Shown here: positions 54,117-64,000 of the stretch, in pieces
Layout: every line of letters starts with the position of its first letter
Position numbering within the stretch: the first letter of the stretch is position 1
DNA from: Chlorops oryzae
Lineage: Eukaryota > Arthropoda > Insecta > Diptera > Chloropidae
Direction of reading: 5' to 3'
DNA length: 64,000 nucleotides
NCBI GenBank assembly: GCA_020466095.1
Contig: CM035808.1
Coordinates: 54,646,073-54,710,072 of the forward strand
Position numbers and translations under genes: made by a program
Notes under the pieces: generated by a model
The model's database searches: none
The model's input: only the letters and a program-made list of their open reading frames with translations
What the model was told of the DNA's origin: nothing

Positions 54117-54599
54117 TTCTATTTTATTGATTGCTGTCTTTTGCGATTAAAACTGATAAAAATAATTTTATTCTTTGAGAGAAAAAGAAAAAAAAATGAA
54201 GGTAAGTTCGAAGTAAAATCGTGTAAAGTTTATCAAAAACAATCAAAAACCGGCTGATTTTAAAATTTCACTTAACTTTCTTTGAGAGTAGCTCAATGCA
54301 CTTGTCAGTGCACTCAAATTAACAAAAAACGAAAGCAAAGCACTCAAATTAACAAAAGCTAAAGCAAAACGGTTTAGCTGCGTTGTAGTAATGAAAGAGC
54401 GGCTTTTCTTTGGTATTCCTCTTTACACGATTTTCTCACGATTGGCGCTTAGGCTTCGTAGAATACGAAAAGTGGCGCGCGTTTGATTCTTTGTTCGGTC
54501 TGTGACTGATATTTGTATGTGTATGTATATTTACAGAACTTTCGCGTGTTTTTCTTTTAACGGAAAAATACCGACCTGAGACTGCGAGAAAATGTACGG
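54117..54599 (-). other. Probable BEL-4 leader
   Basis: Between the gag start and a TA repeat lies DNA with a duplicated GCACTCAAATTAACAAAA phrase (about 54310 and 54338). No LTR terminus or primer site could be fixed. Confidence 0.35.
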
Positions 54600-54632
<33 letters not shown>

Positions 54633-54646
54633 TATATTTATATATT
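54600..54646. repeat. (TA)n microsatellite
   Basis: About 15 TA dinucleotides, then a degenerate TATATTTATATA tail. Confidence 0.9.
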
Positions 54647-54898
54647 TTTTTTTTCTTTGGGAATTAAGCGGCACTTTTTTATTTTATGGGTTCACAAGGA
54701 GGGTCAAATTACCAAAAAAAAAAAACCCAAAAAAAATTGAATTGCACGCACCTGGAGTTCGGTATGCTTATAAGGTGTGATATGGATGTGTGTAATGAGT
54801 GTAATGTGTGTTATGTTGATGCTGTGTTGATGATTTGATTCCTCTCTTTTGCGAGTCGATTTTGTTCTTTGTCCGAAACCTTTTTTTTTTTTTTTTTT

Positions 54899-55467
54899 GC
54901 GGGTATTTTTATATTGAATCTTCTTAATCTTAAGAACTAACAATATGTTTTCAAATCTTAAACTAGTACAAAATTTCACTACGTAAAATTAATTCATAAT
55001 TTATATAGCGACATTGGCAAAAACGCACCTCGAACCTTCTAGCCGGGCTTAAGCAATACTTTCGTGTGCCGCTTGGAGGGATGTTTCCGAAGGGGGGTGT
55101 CGGTGCCGGTTTGAGTGCGGGGCTCACAGCACATTTCGTGTGTGTCGAGGAGTGTATCGCAGTGCCGGCTTTAAAACGGGGGATCGACGATGCTGTGGCA
55201 AGCAAAACAGCTTCTTCGTGGTTGGGCGGTTTGTGCCAATGTTGCTATGATTGTCGAATGTCGACGGAGCCCATATTGGGTACAATTGGCAGCCGATTGC
55301 CGTAGAATCGTGCGAGGCGAGGCTATCGACATCCGTCGTCGTATACGTCATCGACGGGGAGCACAGTCGGAGACAAATCGACAGCTCACGAGCCGTTATC
55401 GCAACGTTACCGACGGGATTGAGTCGAAAGTCAAGCGACGCAGAGCGGTCATCGTTAACTGGATTCG
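54899..55467 (-). other. Jockey-2 3' UTR, unusually GC-rich
   Basis: Between the ORF2 stop (55468) and the A run lies DNA with a CpG-rich core (about 55020-55460) full of CGTCGACG-like words and a repeated GTCATCGACGGGGA phrase (about 55347 and 55467). Frames on either strand look like by-products of composition. Confidence 0.5.
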
Positions 55468-58015
55468 TCATCGACGGGGATGCTGTCGGAGACCAACGAC
55501 GGGGGACGAATGTCGTGAACCTCGCCGCTCGCCTTGTGGTGCGTGTGTAGCGGTCGGGCGATCGTTTCTTCTTAGCCTCGAGTGCGTTGAAGTTGAGGCT
55601 AAACACCTAGCCATTTCATTTGGGTGCCGCTGGAGTCTATCCAAATAGGAATTTTTAAGACGCACTAATTCCTCTTTAACCAAAGGGATATTAAGGTCAC
55701 GATGGATATTTTCGTTCCGAATATACCATGGCGCACCTGTAATTGAACGGAGAATTTTTGATTGGCATCTTTGAATCAATTCTATACTTGAGGAACTTGC
55801 ATTACCCCATAACTGAAGGCCATATGACCATATTGGCTTTAAAATACTAGTATATAAAAGGATTTTATATTCGATTTTTAAGGGGGAACGATGATTCATT
55901 AACCAATGAAGCTTAATAGCTTTAAGTTTCATTTGGGTTCGTTTAGCTTCAATATGTTTGCGCCATGTGAGACGTTTTGTCCAAATGGATACCCAAGTAA
56001 ACAACATTGTCCGTCTCTGGTACTATTATGTTGTTTATTCTTAAAGGGGGACAGATGCCCCTTTTAAGTGTAAATGTAACATGTTTACTTTTTTGCTCGT
56101 TTACTTTCACTCGCCATGTTCCTAACCATTTTTCAACCACTTTTAAATGCGTTTGCAGGTTAGAAGTGGAAGAAATCGGGCATCTATGGCGGCTTAATAT
56201 AGCTGTGTCATCGGCAAAAGTGGATGTTGTAAGACTACTGTTTACAGGGAAATCTGACGTATATAGTAAATATAGGAAGGGTCCAAGAACACTTCCTTGG
56301 GGCACTCCTGCTTTGATTTCTATACTTTGTGAAACAAAATCTTTATATTTGACCTTAAAATTCCTATGTTTTAAGTAGGATGAAAGTATTGCATGAACAG
56401 TAGGAGGGAAAGATATTTAATTTTTTGGATAAGTCCTTCATGCCATACTTTGTCGAACGCTTGAGCCACGTCCAAGAATATGGCTGAGCAGTATTCTTTG
56501 TATTCAAAAGCTTTCCTTATTTCATTGGTTATGCGATTTACCTGCTCTATAGTCCCATGATTTTTACGGAAACCAAATTGGTGGTGCGGAATTATACCCT
56601 TTCAGAAACGAATGGAGTCAATTTGGAAAGCAGTGCTTTCTCGAAAAGTTTGGAAATACTTGGAAGAAGGCTTATCGGTCGATAAGAAGACACCATTGTT
56701 GCATCCTTGCCTGGTTTTGGAATCATAGTTATTAAGGAGGACTTCCATGCTTGAGGGTAATATGAAAATCGAATGATCGCATTGAAAAGCTTTGTTATGA
56801 ACACGATGGCAATGTATGGCATCTCAATAATCATTTTAGGAGTTATGTTGTCCTCTCCAGGTGCTTTTTTGGGGGATAATTGACTTGTAATAATTGCTTT
56901 AATTTCGTTTGAGTGGAAATAGATTGGGTAATTTTGAGAATTTATTTGAAGTGTAGGCATTTCACAATTTATTTTTTGGTTGGAAAACTGACTTTAAATG
57001 CCCAGCAAAGGCAGTAGCCTTTTCTTCACTACTACGTGCCCAAGCGCCGTTGGTGTCTCTTATGGGAGATTCCCCCACTTTTGGGGATTTGATAAACTTA
57101 TTTATATTCCATAAAGATGATTTTCCGGAGGACTGTGGGGAAAGCTTCGAAACGTATTTCCACACTCGTCATTTTTTAATCTTAAGAGAGCTTTGCTTAG
57201 CTCATTTGTTGCGGCTTTAAGTCTAAGCTTAGCTGCTGGGGATCTATGTTGTTGCCATTCGCGTCTTAGCCTTCGTTTTTCGTTCACAAGTCTTTCGATT
57301 TCGCTATTGGTAAAGATATGATTCTTTGCTTTATTTTCGATGCAAGGCGTTGACTGCTCTGCCGCTGTCGTTAGCATAGAATTCAGTACATTTGTCGCTT
57401 CATCTACGTGTTCTATGCAGTCTATAGAGTATCTGGTATGAATATGAGTGGCTATATATTTCTTATATTTAATCCAGTTAGTTTTAGAAGACGTCAATCT
57501 GAAGGGTGACTCAGTAACAATAGGACTTTCAGCTAGATAAAAAAATTACAGGTGAGTGATCTGATGAGAGATCGAAAGTTGTCGTGGTTGTAACGCGAGA
57601 TCTATCTACCCCTTTAACAATGGCGAAGTCAATCAGGTCGGGGATTTTTCTTGGATCAGATGGCCAGTATGTAGGCTGACCAGGTGATAAAAAATCAAGC
57701 CTGCCCATGCTGTTAATTAGGGTGCTATACAATTGCCTTCCTTTCGGGCTTATCAGACGGGAGCCCCAATGCGTGTGTTTCGCATTAAAATCTCCAGCTG
57801 CTAGGAATTTTTACCTAAAGTGCTAAAGAAAGCTTTAAATTTATCCTCGTTTACCGGAAAACGCGGAGGACAATAAACAGCAGACAAAACTAAGTTATTG
57901 TTTCGATTTTGTAGGCAAATTGACGTTGCCATTAAAAAGTTTTCAGCATGTGACTGCAGGGGAAAATGTTTAATCCTGCTTCGGACTAAGATCCCAGTAC
58001 CGCCATGCGCTTTTC
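55468..58015 (-). pseudogene. Jockey-2 ORF2: endonuclease tail and reverse transcriptase (broken)
   Basis: From the gap leftward: GGTGILVRSRI-like endonuclease text near 58000, AVYCPPRFPVNED, GRLDFLSPGQPTYWPSDPRK, FDLSSDHSPV. RT follows with IPKPGKDATMVSSYRPISLL, VPQGSVLGPFLYLLYTSDF-like text near 56300, the FADD box near 56210, and GIHLDKTSHMAQTY shifted into RLTWRKHIEAKRTQ. It ends LDRLQRHPNEMARCLA... with a Ser/Arg/His-rich tail at 55468. At least five shifts or stops separate the pieces. Confidence 0.82.
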
Positions 58016-58115
58016 NNNNNNNNNNNNNNNNNNNNNNNNNNNNNNNNNNNNNNNNNNNNNNNNNNNNNNNNNNNNNNNNNNNNNNNNNNNNNNNNNNNNN
58101 NNNNNNNNNNNNNNN
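58016..58115. other. Assembly gap (100 N)
   Basis: Exactly 100 N. The two flanks are unrelated in content, so true adjacency is unproven. Confidence 0.99.
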
Positions 58116-58245
58116 TCGAGGGTGCTGATTACGATTATGAACTCAAAATTTTAAAATTCAAAATGGCGGATCCAATATGGCGGACCATTTTTACAAAAAA
58201 TTAACTAATCTTTCCCAAAATTATCTCTTGGATTTTTCTTCAAAA

Positions 58246-58536
58246 CTAAGAATAGGCCGTCCGCGCGGTTTTGCAGAATGCCCGTATAAAATAACATAAT
58301 TGTGTCATCCCGAAGCCAATTGCTATACTTTTTTTCAAAAAAGTACGGTTTCTGGCAGCTGTTTGCCATCGACGATCCATATTTCTTGCAATATTTGCAG
58401 CTTTTTTGGTAACGAAATCGTTTTTCTGTTCCTCGGAGCCTTTACAGATGCGATTTAATATAAAATCATAAAGAGCTAGCGTTTTTTCCCCTTGATGCAT
58501 CTTTTTCCGAATTCCATACTTCAAACAATTCAGCAT
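58246..58536 (-). CDS. Unrecognised 96-codon frame
   Basis: A basic, helical-looking peptide (MLNCLKYGIRKKMHQGEKTL..., KKAANIARNMDRRWQTAARN) with no motif I recognise. It could be part of a transposase or an accidental frame. The DNA on both sides is AT-rich with no splice or promoter signals that decide the matter. Confidence 0.2.
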   Translation of the reverse strand: MLNCLKYGIRKKMHQGEKTLALYDFILNRICKGSEEQKNDFVTKKAANIARNMDRRWQTAARNRTFLKKSIAIGFGMTQLCYFIRAFCKTARTAYS

Positions 58537-58560
58537 TTTTAATGCGATAGGTTTCTAAAA

Positions 58561-59355
58561 ATGGGCATAGAGACCAGAGTTGCAAATAAAAGGAGCAAAA
58601 GTAATTATATATGATATCAGAATAAGATGTTCTATTATGTGGTTTAAATTTTTTGCTGACCCTAAGTGACCTAAAATCAGTTACAGGTCTTTGAATTCAA
58701 AGATCTGTTTAATTTTTTATTATTCTAGGAGAACTCACAAACCTTATTTTATCTCTAAACACACATAAGATAACGCTTATTCTTCAAATGCTGTAAATAC
58801 TACATACCATCAGTATTACATTCCATATTTTTTTATATTTTTATCTTTTTCAATTTCTCCGTTTTCAGCCCGTCGAAATTCGATATCAAACGCCAATTTT
58901 AATCGACGAAAATACGTGTAACGAAGCTTCTACTTTGACAGCGTGCCAATGCGAAAATATTCAAATGAAAATCAAACAAAAGTCATTTTTGGCCTACTCC
59001 GAGTGTGCACTAGACAACAGTTGAGAACAAAATGTTTATTCGTGCACAATTATTTTCGATTAATGGCCAAAAAAAAGGGACATTTTTACCCATAGTGCAG
59101 ACCAAGGAAGTAATATCACAAAAAGCGATTAAACTAGCTTAACAAAGACGGCTACAATTCCGTTCCTGAAATAAAACCATTATTTTAAAGTGCAAAAGCA
59201 TTGTGAAAGTACTGCGGTTTATGGCTGCAGTAACAGTGAAGCTACAGCTAAAGCTGAACCGTAAGCTGTCATGTGTTTGTGGCATTTTCGCAACAACAAA
59301 TTACAACAAACACAAGATAGCATACGCTTAAGATTCAGCTGTAGATTCACTATAC
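58561..59355. other. AT-rich spacer
   Basis: No gene, repeat or transposon terminus recognised over about 800 bp. Confidence 0.45.
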
Positions 59356-60330
59356 TTGCAGCCTAAGACACACGTTTTGAGGAGTCAAGCTGACGCACTT
59401 CAAAAAGAAGTGTTAACAAATATTGACAATCTGGAAGAGCTTCATGCATCCGAAAACGCCGCATGGGTTAATTGCGATGGTGATTTTGAACCGTTGGATG
59501 ATGTTTCGCTTCAAACCTTTAAAAGTATTAACAATACCAGTGACTTGCATGGTAGTTTGATGGACAAGAGAAACATAACACTTCAAAACTCGGTCCCAAC
59601 TAGGTGGCATAGCGTCTTAGCAATGCTTGACAGTATTGGGTACCAAGATGTGCGATAAATAAGTTGCTCATACGCAGCCATAAGAATGATTTAATATTAT
59701 TGAATACTGAAGCACAGCTTTCATTGAAATTACGCCACTTTTTACAGAATTTCAAAGACGCAGTGAATATTTTGTCTGGAGATAAAAATCCATCGATATG
59801 CCTTGCCTTGACCATCCGAATCGAAATATTGTTAATTTTGAACGAGACGGAGTCAAATAACTTGATAGATGAAATGAAAAATAATATAGAAAGTTAACTG
59901 AACTAGATATATTGGTCTGTGGATCCTTATTAGATCTACGATTCAGCTCACTGGATTGCGTTGTGGATTATTGCAAAGAAAAACGTTTAACCAAAACGGA
60001 ATTTTTAATACAAATGTTTAAAGAGCTTATTGAAGATATAACCGTAACGATTGATAATTGTAATCAGTCTTCATCTGCTTTCAACATATCAAAACTGGTC
60101 CAGCGACATTCATTTTTGGAGGGAAAAGGCCTCTGCAATGCCACTACTATAAAAGTTAGCACAAAAAGTGTTGTGCATTCCAGCAACGAGCACACAAAGT
60201 GAGCGGGTTTTTTCTAATGCTGGTCTCACCATAACAAATTAACGGTCGCAGCTTATAACATACATAATGTCAATAAAACAATTTTAATTCACGACAATTA
60301 CGAGGCCTGCAAGGAATATTTCACATAATT
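59356..60330 (+). pseudogene. hAT transposase relic (C-terminal half)
   Basis: Plus-strand frames read NSVPTRWHSVLAMLDSI (the hAT TRW box), then LKLRHFLQNFKDAVNILSGD, LLDLRFSSLDCVVDY and, near 60180-60300, ATSTQSERVFSNAG with RSQLITYIMSIK, the C-terminal dimerisation block. Stops and shifts at about 59656, 59897 and 60202 break it. It is a RNase H-fold transposase remnant. No terminal repeats were matched, and its relation to the three hAT MITEs is unknown. Confidence 0.75.
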
Positions 60331-60410
60331 TGTTATGTAATGTAGACATAAAATAAGCAAATTACTAATTTTATTTAAATGTATTTAAGTAGTTAATTTA
60401 TCCAGAACGA

Positions 60411-60592
60411 GGCACGTTGACATGAAGGCAAAATTCATGCAAGAGAAAATCGAAAACAAACAGATTAAGCTGAAATACATCGAAACGAATTAGAATCCAG
60501 CAGATATTCTCACAAAAGCAGTAACAACTTTAAAATTAAAATTGTTTTCAAATGAAGTAGGCTTGTGTTTATGTATTTTTAATTATTGTTAA
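60411..60592 (+). pseudogene. Copia RNase H C-terminal fragment
   Basis: RHVDMKAKFMQEKIENKQIK followed by LKYIET, a stop, then NPADILTKAV is the final block of copia RNase H. Confidence 0.7.
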
Positions 60593-60984
60593 AATTTTGA
60601 ATTCTTATGTAATTTTAATTTGTTTCCAGATAAATATCAAATTTAGGGAATTTTAGGATTTAGGAAGAGTAGGCTGAAGAATAACAAGCTGTCATCAACG
60701 CAGCCAACTTAGTAATAAACTCCGCTCTTCCTTTTTTTGTATTACTACAAACCGAACGTGCTTTTAATTATCCGCTCTCTAACCACGATCTGTTCATTAG
60801 GTTATGGGCCCGAATTTTCAACAATTCTAACGTCACAGCATATTAGTATTTTTTTATTCGACGGATTGTACAATCTGTACGCTTAAGATTTTGTACTATA
60901 CCCAACTAAAATACATTCCTGTTATTTTGGAGCAAATTTACTGCGTTTGCTTTTTGCAATATGCACTATTGCTTTACCTCCGAA

Positions 60985-61430
60985 GACTGCGATGTTCGGC
61001 TTTTTACCACTTCAGGACAAACTGTTTTGTTTCTGCATGGTGTACGATTTAACAAATACGCTGCCCAGAAACGATCGTTCAATTCAGCATCCAGCAGCAT
61101 GCACCTTATTCGTTCAGTGATTGTGCGGTTTAGGCGTCCAGCAACTCCATTTTGCTCGGGTGTATTTGCTGTTGTTGTTTGGTGGCTAAAAATTTGTAAA
61201 ATTATCCATTGCAGTATTCTCCTCTATTATCCGTGCGTAGAGTCCTGATTGTTGTCGAGCACTGGTTTTCTGCCAACCTTTTGAACTTCACGAATTCCTT
61301 AAATACATCTGATTTCGATTTTATCGGAATTGAAAATGTTTCCTGGAGTAGTCCTCAACAAACGTCAGTTAATATCGTGCGCTTGAGAACGATGAAAGAT
61401 TGATTATACCCATGACGTCGCACAGTGTAA
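60985..61430 (-). pseudogene. Copia integrase fragment, degenerate
   Basis: Minus-strand reading from about 61430 shows CDVMGIINLSSF, LTFVEDYSRKHFQF, TLRTDN-GEYC-like text and NSKYTRAKWSCWT frames resembling the copia integrase core, with stops throughout. It lies tail to tail with the RNase H fragment, so the old copia copy has been rearranged. Confidence 0.55.
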
Positions 61431-61529
61431 CGATCCCATACAATTTGGCGACAAAACTAGAAGGAGTGCTCGCAGAATAATGAAATTTAGTACCGGGCAT
61501 TATTCTGACCCAATTAAGAAATATGTTCA

Positions 61530-62030
61530 ATTTCATCGAAATTGGTCACGCCCACCACCCACCCCCCATACAACCCAAAAGGTTTTTTCGCAATAAAACA
61601 TGTTTGGGGCTAGAAAAATAATTAAAATTTAGCATGAGGATTACTTACGGTCAAACAGAGATATCTGAGAATTTTCATCAAAATTGGCCACGCCCACCAC
61701 CCACTCCTCATACAACCCGAAATGAATATTACACATAACTTTTTTCGCTTTGACCAGAATTTGTTCAAACTTAGCAAGAGTTTTAAAATCAACAAGAAGA
61801 AGAGATCTTAAAAAGTTTCATTAAAATCGGACGCGCCCATCACCCACCTTCCATACAACTTGAAATGTTCTTGAAAGTAAAAAGGCAATGTTATGTGATG
61901 AAAAATATTTTAGATTATAAAAATTGGTGCGAAACTTCAAAATAAGAAAACTAAAAAAATTATATAGTTTCGTAGAAAATATTTACGTTCACCGCCCACC
62001 ACCCACCACCCACTTCCAATGCAATCAATA
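61530..62030. repeat. Decayed tandem repeat of about 143 bp
   Basis: ATTGGTCACGCCCACCACCC recurs as near copies at 61541, 61683 and 61826, and a fourth diverged copy is at about 61993. Each is followed by a CATACAAC-type phrase in the first three units. Confidence 0.75.
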
Positions 62031-62532
62031 TTGCATTTTTCGTACGAAATTTCTTCCTGTGGTCATAAAATTATAAAATATTGTACATAGGCTATAACAA
62101 AATATTAAATAAACAAAATAAAATTGAGATTTTGTTGGAAAAAATTTTTTATACGAAGAATTCAAATCAAATTAAAATAATTTAGAATTAAAAATCAGAA
62201 GCTGTTTAATGTAGGTAAAAAATATTTAACAACAAAATAACAAATAAAATGTAAAAAAATCAAAAATAAAATTTAAAACAAAATTAGAAGCAAAATTGAA
62301 AGAGATAGTTAGGTGCTGTCATCATCATCTCGTCGCCCGGAGATTCATGTGCTCTATACGCCATTTTAACGAATTTGAGTTAAGGATGCCATCCCCCATT
62401 TTCAATGCCAAATTTTTTAAATCCGCAATCCATTTTTGGCTAAATCTTTTAGTTACTGAGATAACTCATCTCCATTTTGCTCTATATCCCTTGAAAGACA
62501 ATATTTTTGTGATCTTTTGCCCTATAAGCCAT
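62031..62532. other. AT-rich spacer
   Basis: A-rich runs and no recognised feature. Confidence 0.4.
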
Positions 62533-63421
62533 TCAAATCGAAGTTTTTCAAGATATTTTGATGAAATTTGATATTTGAACATGTTTAAAGGCAAGTAATA
62601 TGATGTCCAAAAATTGTAAAAGTGGGCGTGGCAGAAGGGAATTTTTCGAAATTTGTCTCCTACACCCGAAATTCAAATGGAACTTGACCGAAATTTGGCA
62701 CTCATGCTTCCTTTGTAGCCATAAACATCCTCCAAAAAAATGTCCTTGATCGGTCCATTTTTAAGGGTACCTCCAGTACTAGGGTCTGACACAAAATTCC
62801 CAAAACTGCCTTAAAGTCTGACTTTTTTTGAAATATTTCAATGAGAATTTGAGAGTACCTATATTAAACCTCTGATTAGAATTTTAAAAAAATTGGAAAA
62901 GTGGGCGTGGCAAAGGGACGGTTTTTATAAAGACTTTTAACAAAAGTCGGTATATAGGGCCCCTTTTGGCCTTAAACACCTCTTGATATTAAAAATTATT
63001 TGAACATGTGTCTGTGTCGGGTATTTTATTGTCAGGCTCGCCTGACTATAACACCCTTACTTGTTTTTGAATTATAATTGGAGGCTTAAATATACGCTCA
63101 AATTCTAAGTTTCAATAAAATATTTCGAAATATTCCGATTCTGGGACAGTTTTGGGATTTTTGTGTTAGACCCTAGTACTGGAGGTACCCTTAATAATGG
63201 ACCGATCAAGCAAATTTTTGGGAAGGATATTTGTGGCTACAAAGAAGGCATAAGTGCTAACTTTCGTTCAAGTCCCGTTTGAATTTTGGGCGAAGGAGAC
63301 AATTTTCGAAAAACTCCCTTCTGCCACGCCCACTTTTCAAATTTTTTAAAATCATATTACTTGCCTTTAAGCATGTTCAAATACCGAATTTCATCAAAAT
63401 ACCTTGAAAAACTTCGATTTA
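62533..63421. repeat. Large inverted repeat (arms about 350 bp)
   Basis: The left arm (62533-62885) and right arm (63065-63421) are inverted copies sharing AATCGAAGTTTTTCAA, AGTGGGCGTGGCAGAAGGGA and GGTACCTCCAGTACTAGGGT. The loop (62886-63064) has another GTGGGCGTGGCAAAGGGACG copy and a perfect 7-bp hairpin GTCAGGC-TC-GCCTGAC (63031-63046). A further partial direct copy of the arm follows at about 63426-63600 with a period of 280 bp. No transposase was seen. Confidence 0.85.
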
Positions 63422-63597
63422 AAAGCAGTTTTTGTGATTTTCGTAACAGACCCTAGTACTGGAGGTACCCCTAAAAATGGTCCGATCGGGTCAATTCTCG
63501 AACTTGTTCTTTACTCATGTCCCGGTGAGCTCGTATACCAAATTTTCTCAACCGATTTTGAAAGAAAATATTTATATTGAAAAATTTTTTTTTATGT

Positions 63598-63660
63598 CAC
63601 TTTGCTCTATGTATTACATTTTCACCGAAATATGTTTGAAATGGCATATAGAGCAAAGTG
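63598..63660. repeat. Small hairpin
   Basis: CACTTTGCTCTATG (63598-63611) pairs with CATATAGAGCAAAGTG (63645-63660) across a loop of about 33 bases. Confidence 0.6.
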
Positions 63661-64000
63661 GATTTTTTTTAAAGCCATGCTATGTTCATGCTTAGCCCTA
63701 AAAGCGCATTTACGGTTTTCGAAAAGCGATTTTTCGAAGAGTGTTCATAGTGCGGCATTAAGTAAATGTGCTTTTACACACAACATATGTTCTCGACTTA
63801 CAAAACAACTGTCCTGTTTTAATTTGATGAAAAAGAAATCGAAATGCGTCGGCTGAAATTCATTTTATTTATTGTGCAGATATACTGTCTATTCTGTTCA
63901 ATTTAAACAAAATTGAACAATTAAACACATCGATATGTGCTATAAACAAAAAGCGTGCCAGTTTTTTGCAACTGCTCGCTTTATACAAAGGTGTGCAAAT
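63661..64000. other. AT-rich edge region
   Basis: No gene recognised. AAAAGCGCATTTAC near 63700 and GTAAATGTGCTTTT near 63763 form a loose inverted pair. Confidence 0.4.

Larger units (their letters stand above)
54879..58015 (-). mobile_element. Jockey-2 non-LTR retrotransposon, 5'-truncated by an assembly gap
   Basis: Minus-strand LINE related to Jockey-1. It has a 3' terminal A run of about 20 (T run on the plus strand, 54879-54898), a GC-rich 3' UTR, ORF2 and a 5' side that enters the N gap. Several frameshifts are present. Confidence 0.82.

Noticed and set aside
55066..55648. Several long frames on both strands in the GC-rich block
   Set aside because: High GC with CGTCG repeats yields open frames in many phases; no domain and the block lies in a LINE 3' UTR.
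61530..62030. Regularly spaced repeats that might suggest a CRISPR array
   Set aside because: The spacing is about 143 bp with diverged units in a eukaryotic genome; no cas genes.
63031..63064. Helitron 3' end suggested by the hairpin
   Set aside because: No CTRR terminus follows at the right distance, no 5' TC end was found, and the hairpin sits in the loop of an inverted repeat.

Overview
The window looks like a transposon-dense stretch of a higher-dipteran genome, most like a fruit fly of the Tephritidae or a relative. The base composition is AT-rich, introns are short (50-60 bp), one host gene matches fly Ana3/rotatin, and the mobile elements are those typical of flies: BEL/Pao, Jockey, mariner, PIF/Harbinger, hAT, copia and errantivirus-type gypsy. 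Two runs of exactly 100 N (40563-40662 and 58016-58115) show that this is a scaffolded assembly. The genus is an inference, not something read directly.

Host gene: one uninterrupted reading frame runs on the minus strand from 5778 to the left edge of the window (1926 codons, no stop). Its N-terminus and helical-repeat character match rotatin/Ana3, the centriole assembly protein. A 57-bp 5' UTR intron and a 28-codon upstream ORF precede it. I found no other convincing host gene.

6.0-20 kb: two hAT-type MITEs with 8-bp target duplications (6037-6704 and 12622-13374), a CpG-rich palindromic repeat field, a tRNA-like pol III unit, a decayed BEL element (BEL-1, about 8860-14310) with a displaced protease segment, a PIF/Harbinger element with both of its genes (14569-17917), a short foldback element, and a degenerate minus-strand BEL fragment.

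20-34.7 kb: a nested stack. A minus-strand Jockey element (about 34705 down to 20100) was invaded by a mariner (29333-30625) and by a nearly full-length BEL element (BEL-2, 20330-28802, target duplication AAATA). BEL-2 has LTRs, a tRNA-Arg primer site, a gag-pol with few lesions and an extra ORF downstream of pol. That ORF repeats the gag zinc-knuckle layout and adds an Arg/Ser-rich tail. A splice donor in the LTR and an acceptor just before the ORF suggest a spliced subgenomic mRNA.

35-48.5 kb: an errantivirus-like relic split by a third hAT MITE, a leader-like tandem repeat, a second mariner (38619-39907), a Jockey 5' fragment ending in an assembly gap, and a plus-strand CR1/Jockey-like LINE that hosts BEL-3 (42319-47183, target duplication ATGGG). 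BEL-3 has nearly identical LTRs and has lost most of pol, but keeps an open 839-codon gag-protease frame.

48.5-64 kb: relics of an LTR-element gag, copia, a LINE 3' end, a fourth BEL gag, a second Jockey (54879-58015) and a hAT transposase, then tandem and inverted repeat blocks to the right edge. Only the rotatin gene looks like a host function. The rest is a layered transposon graveyard with a few recent arrivals (BEL-2, BEL-3, the mariners).
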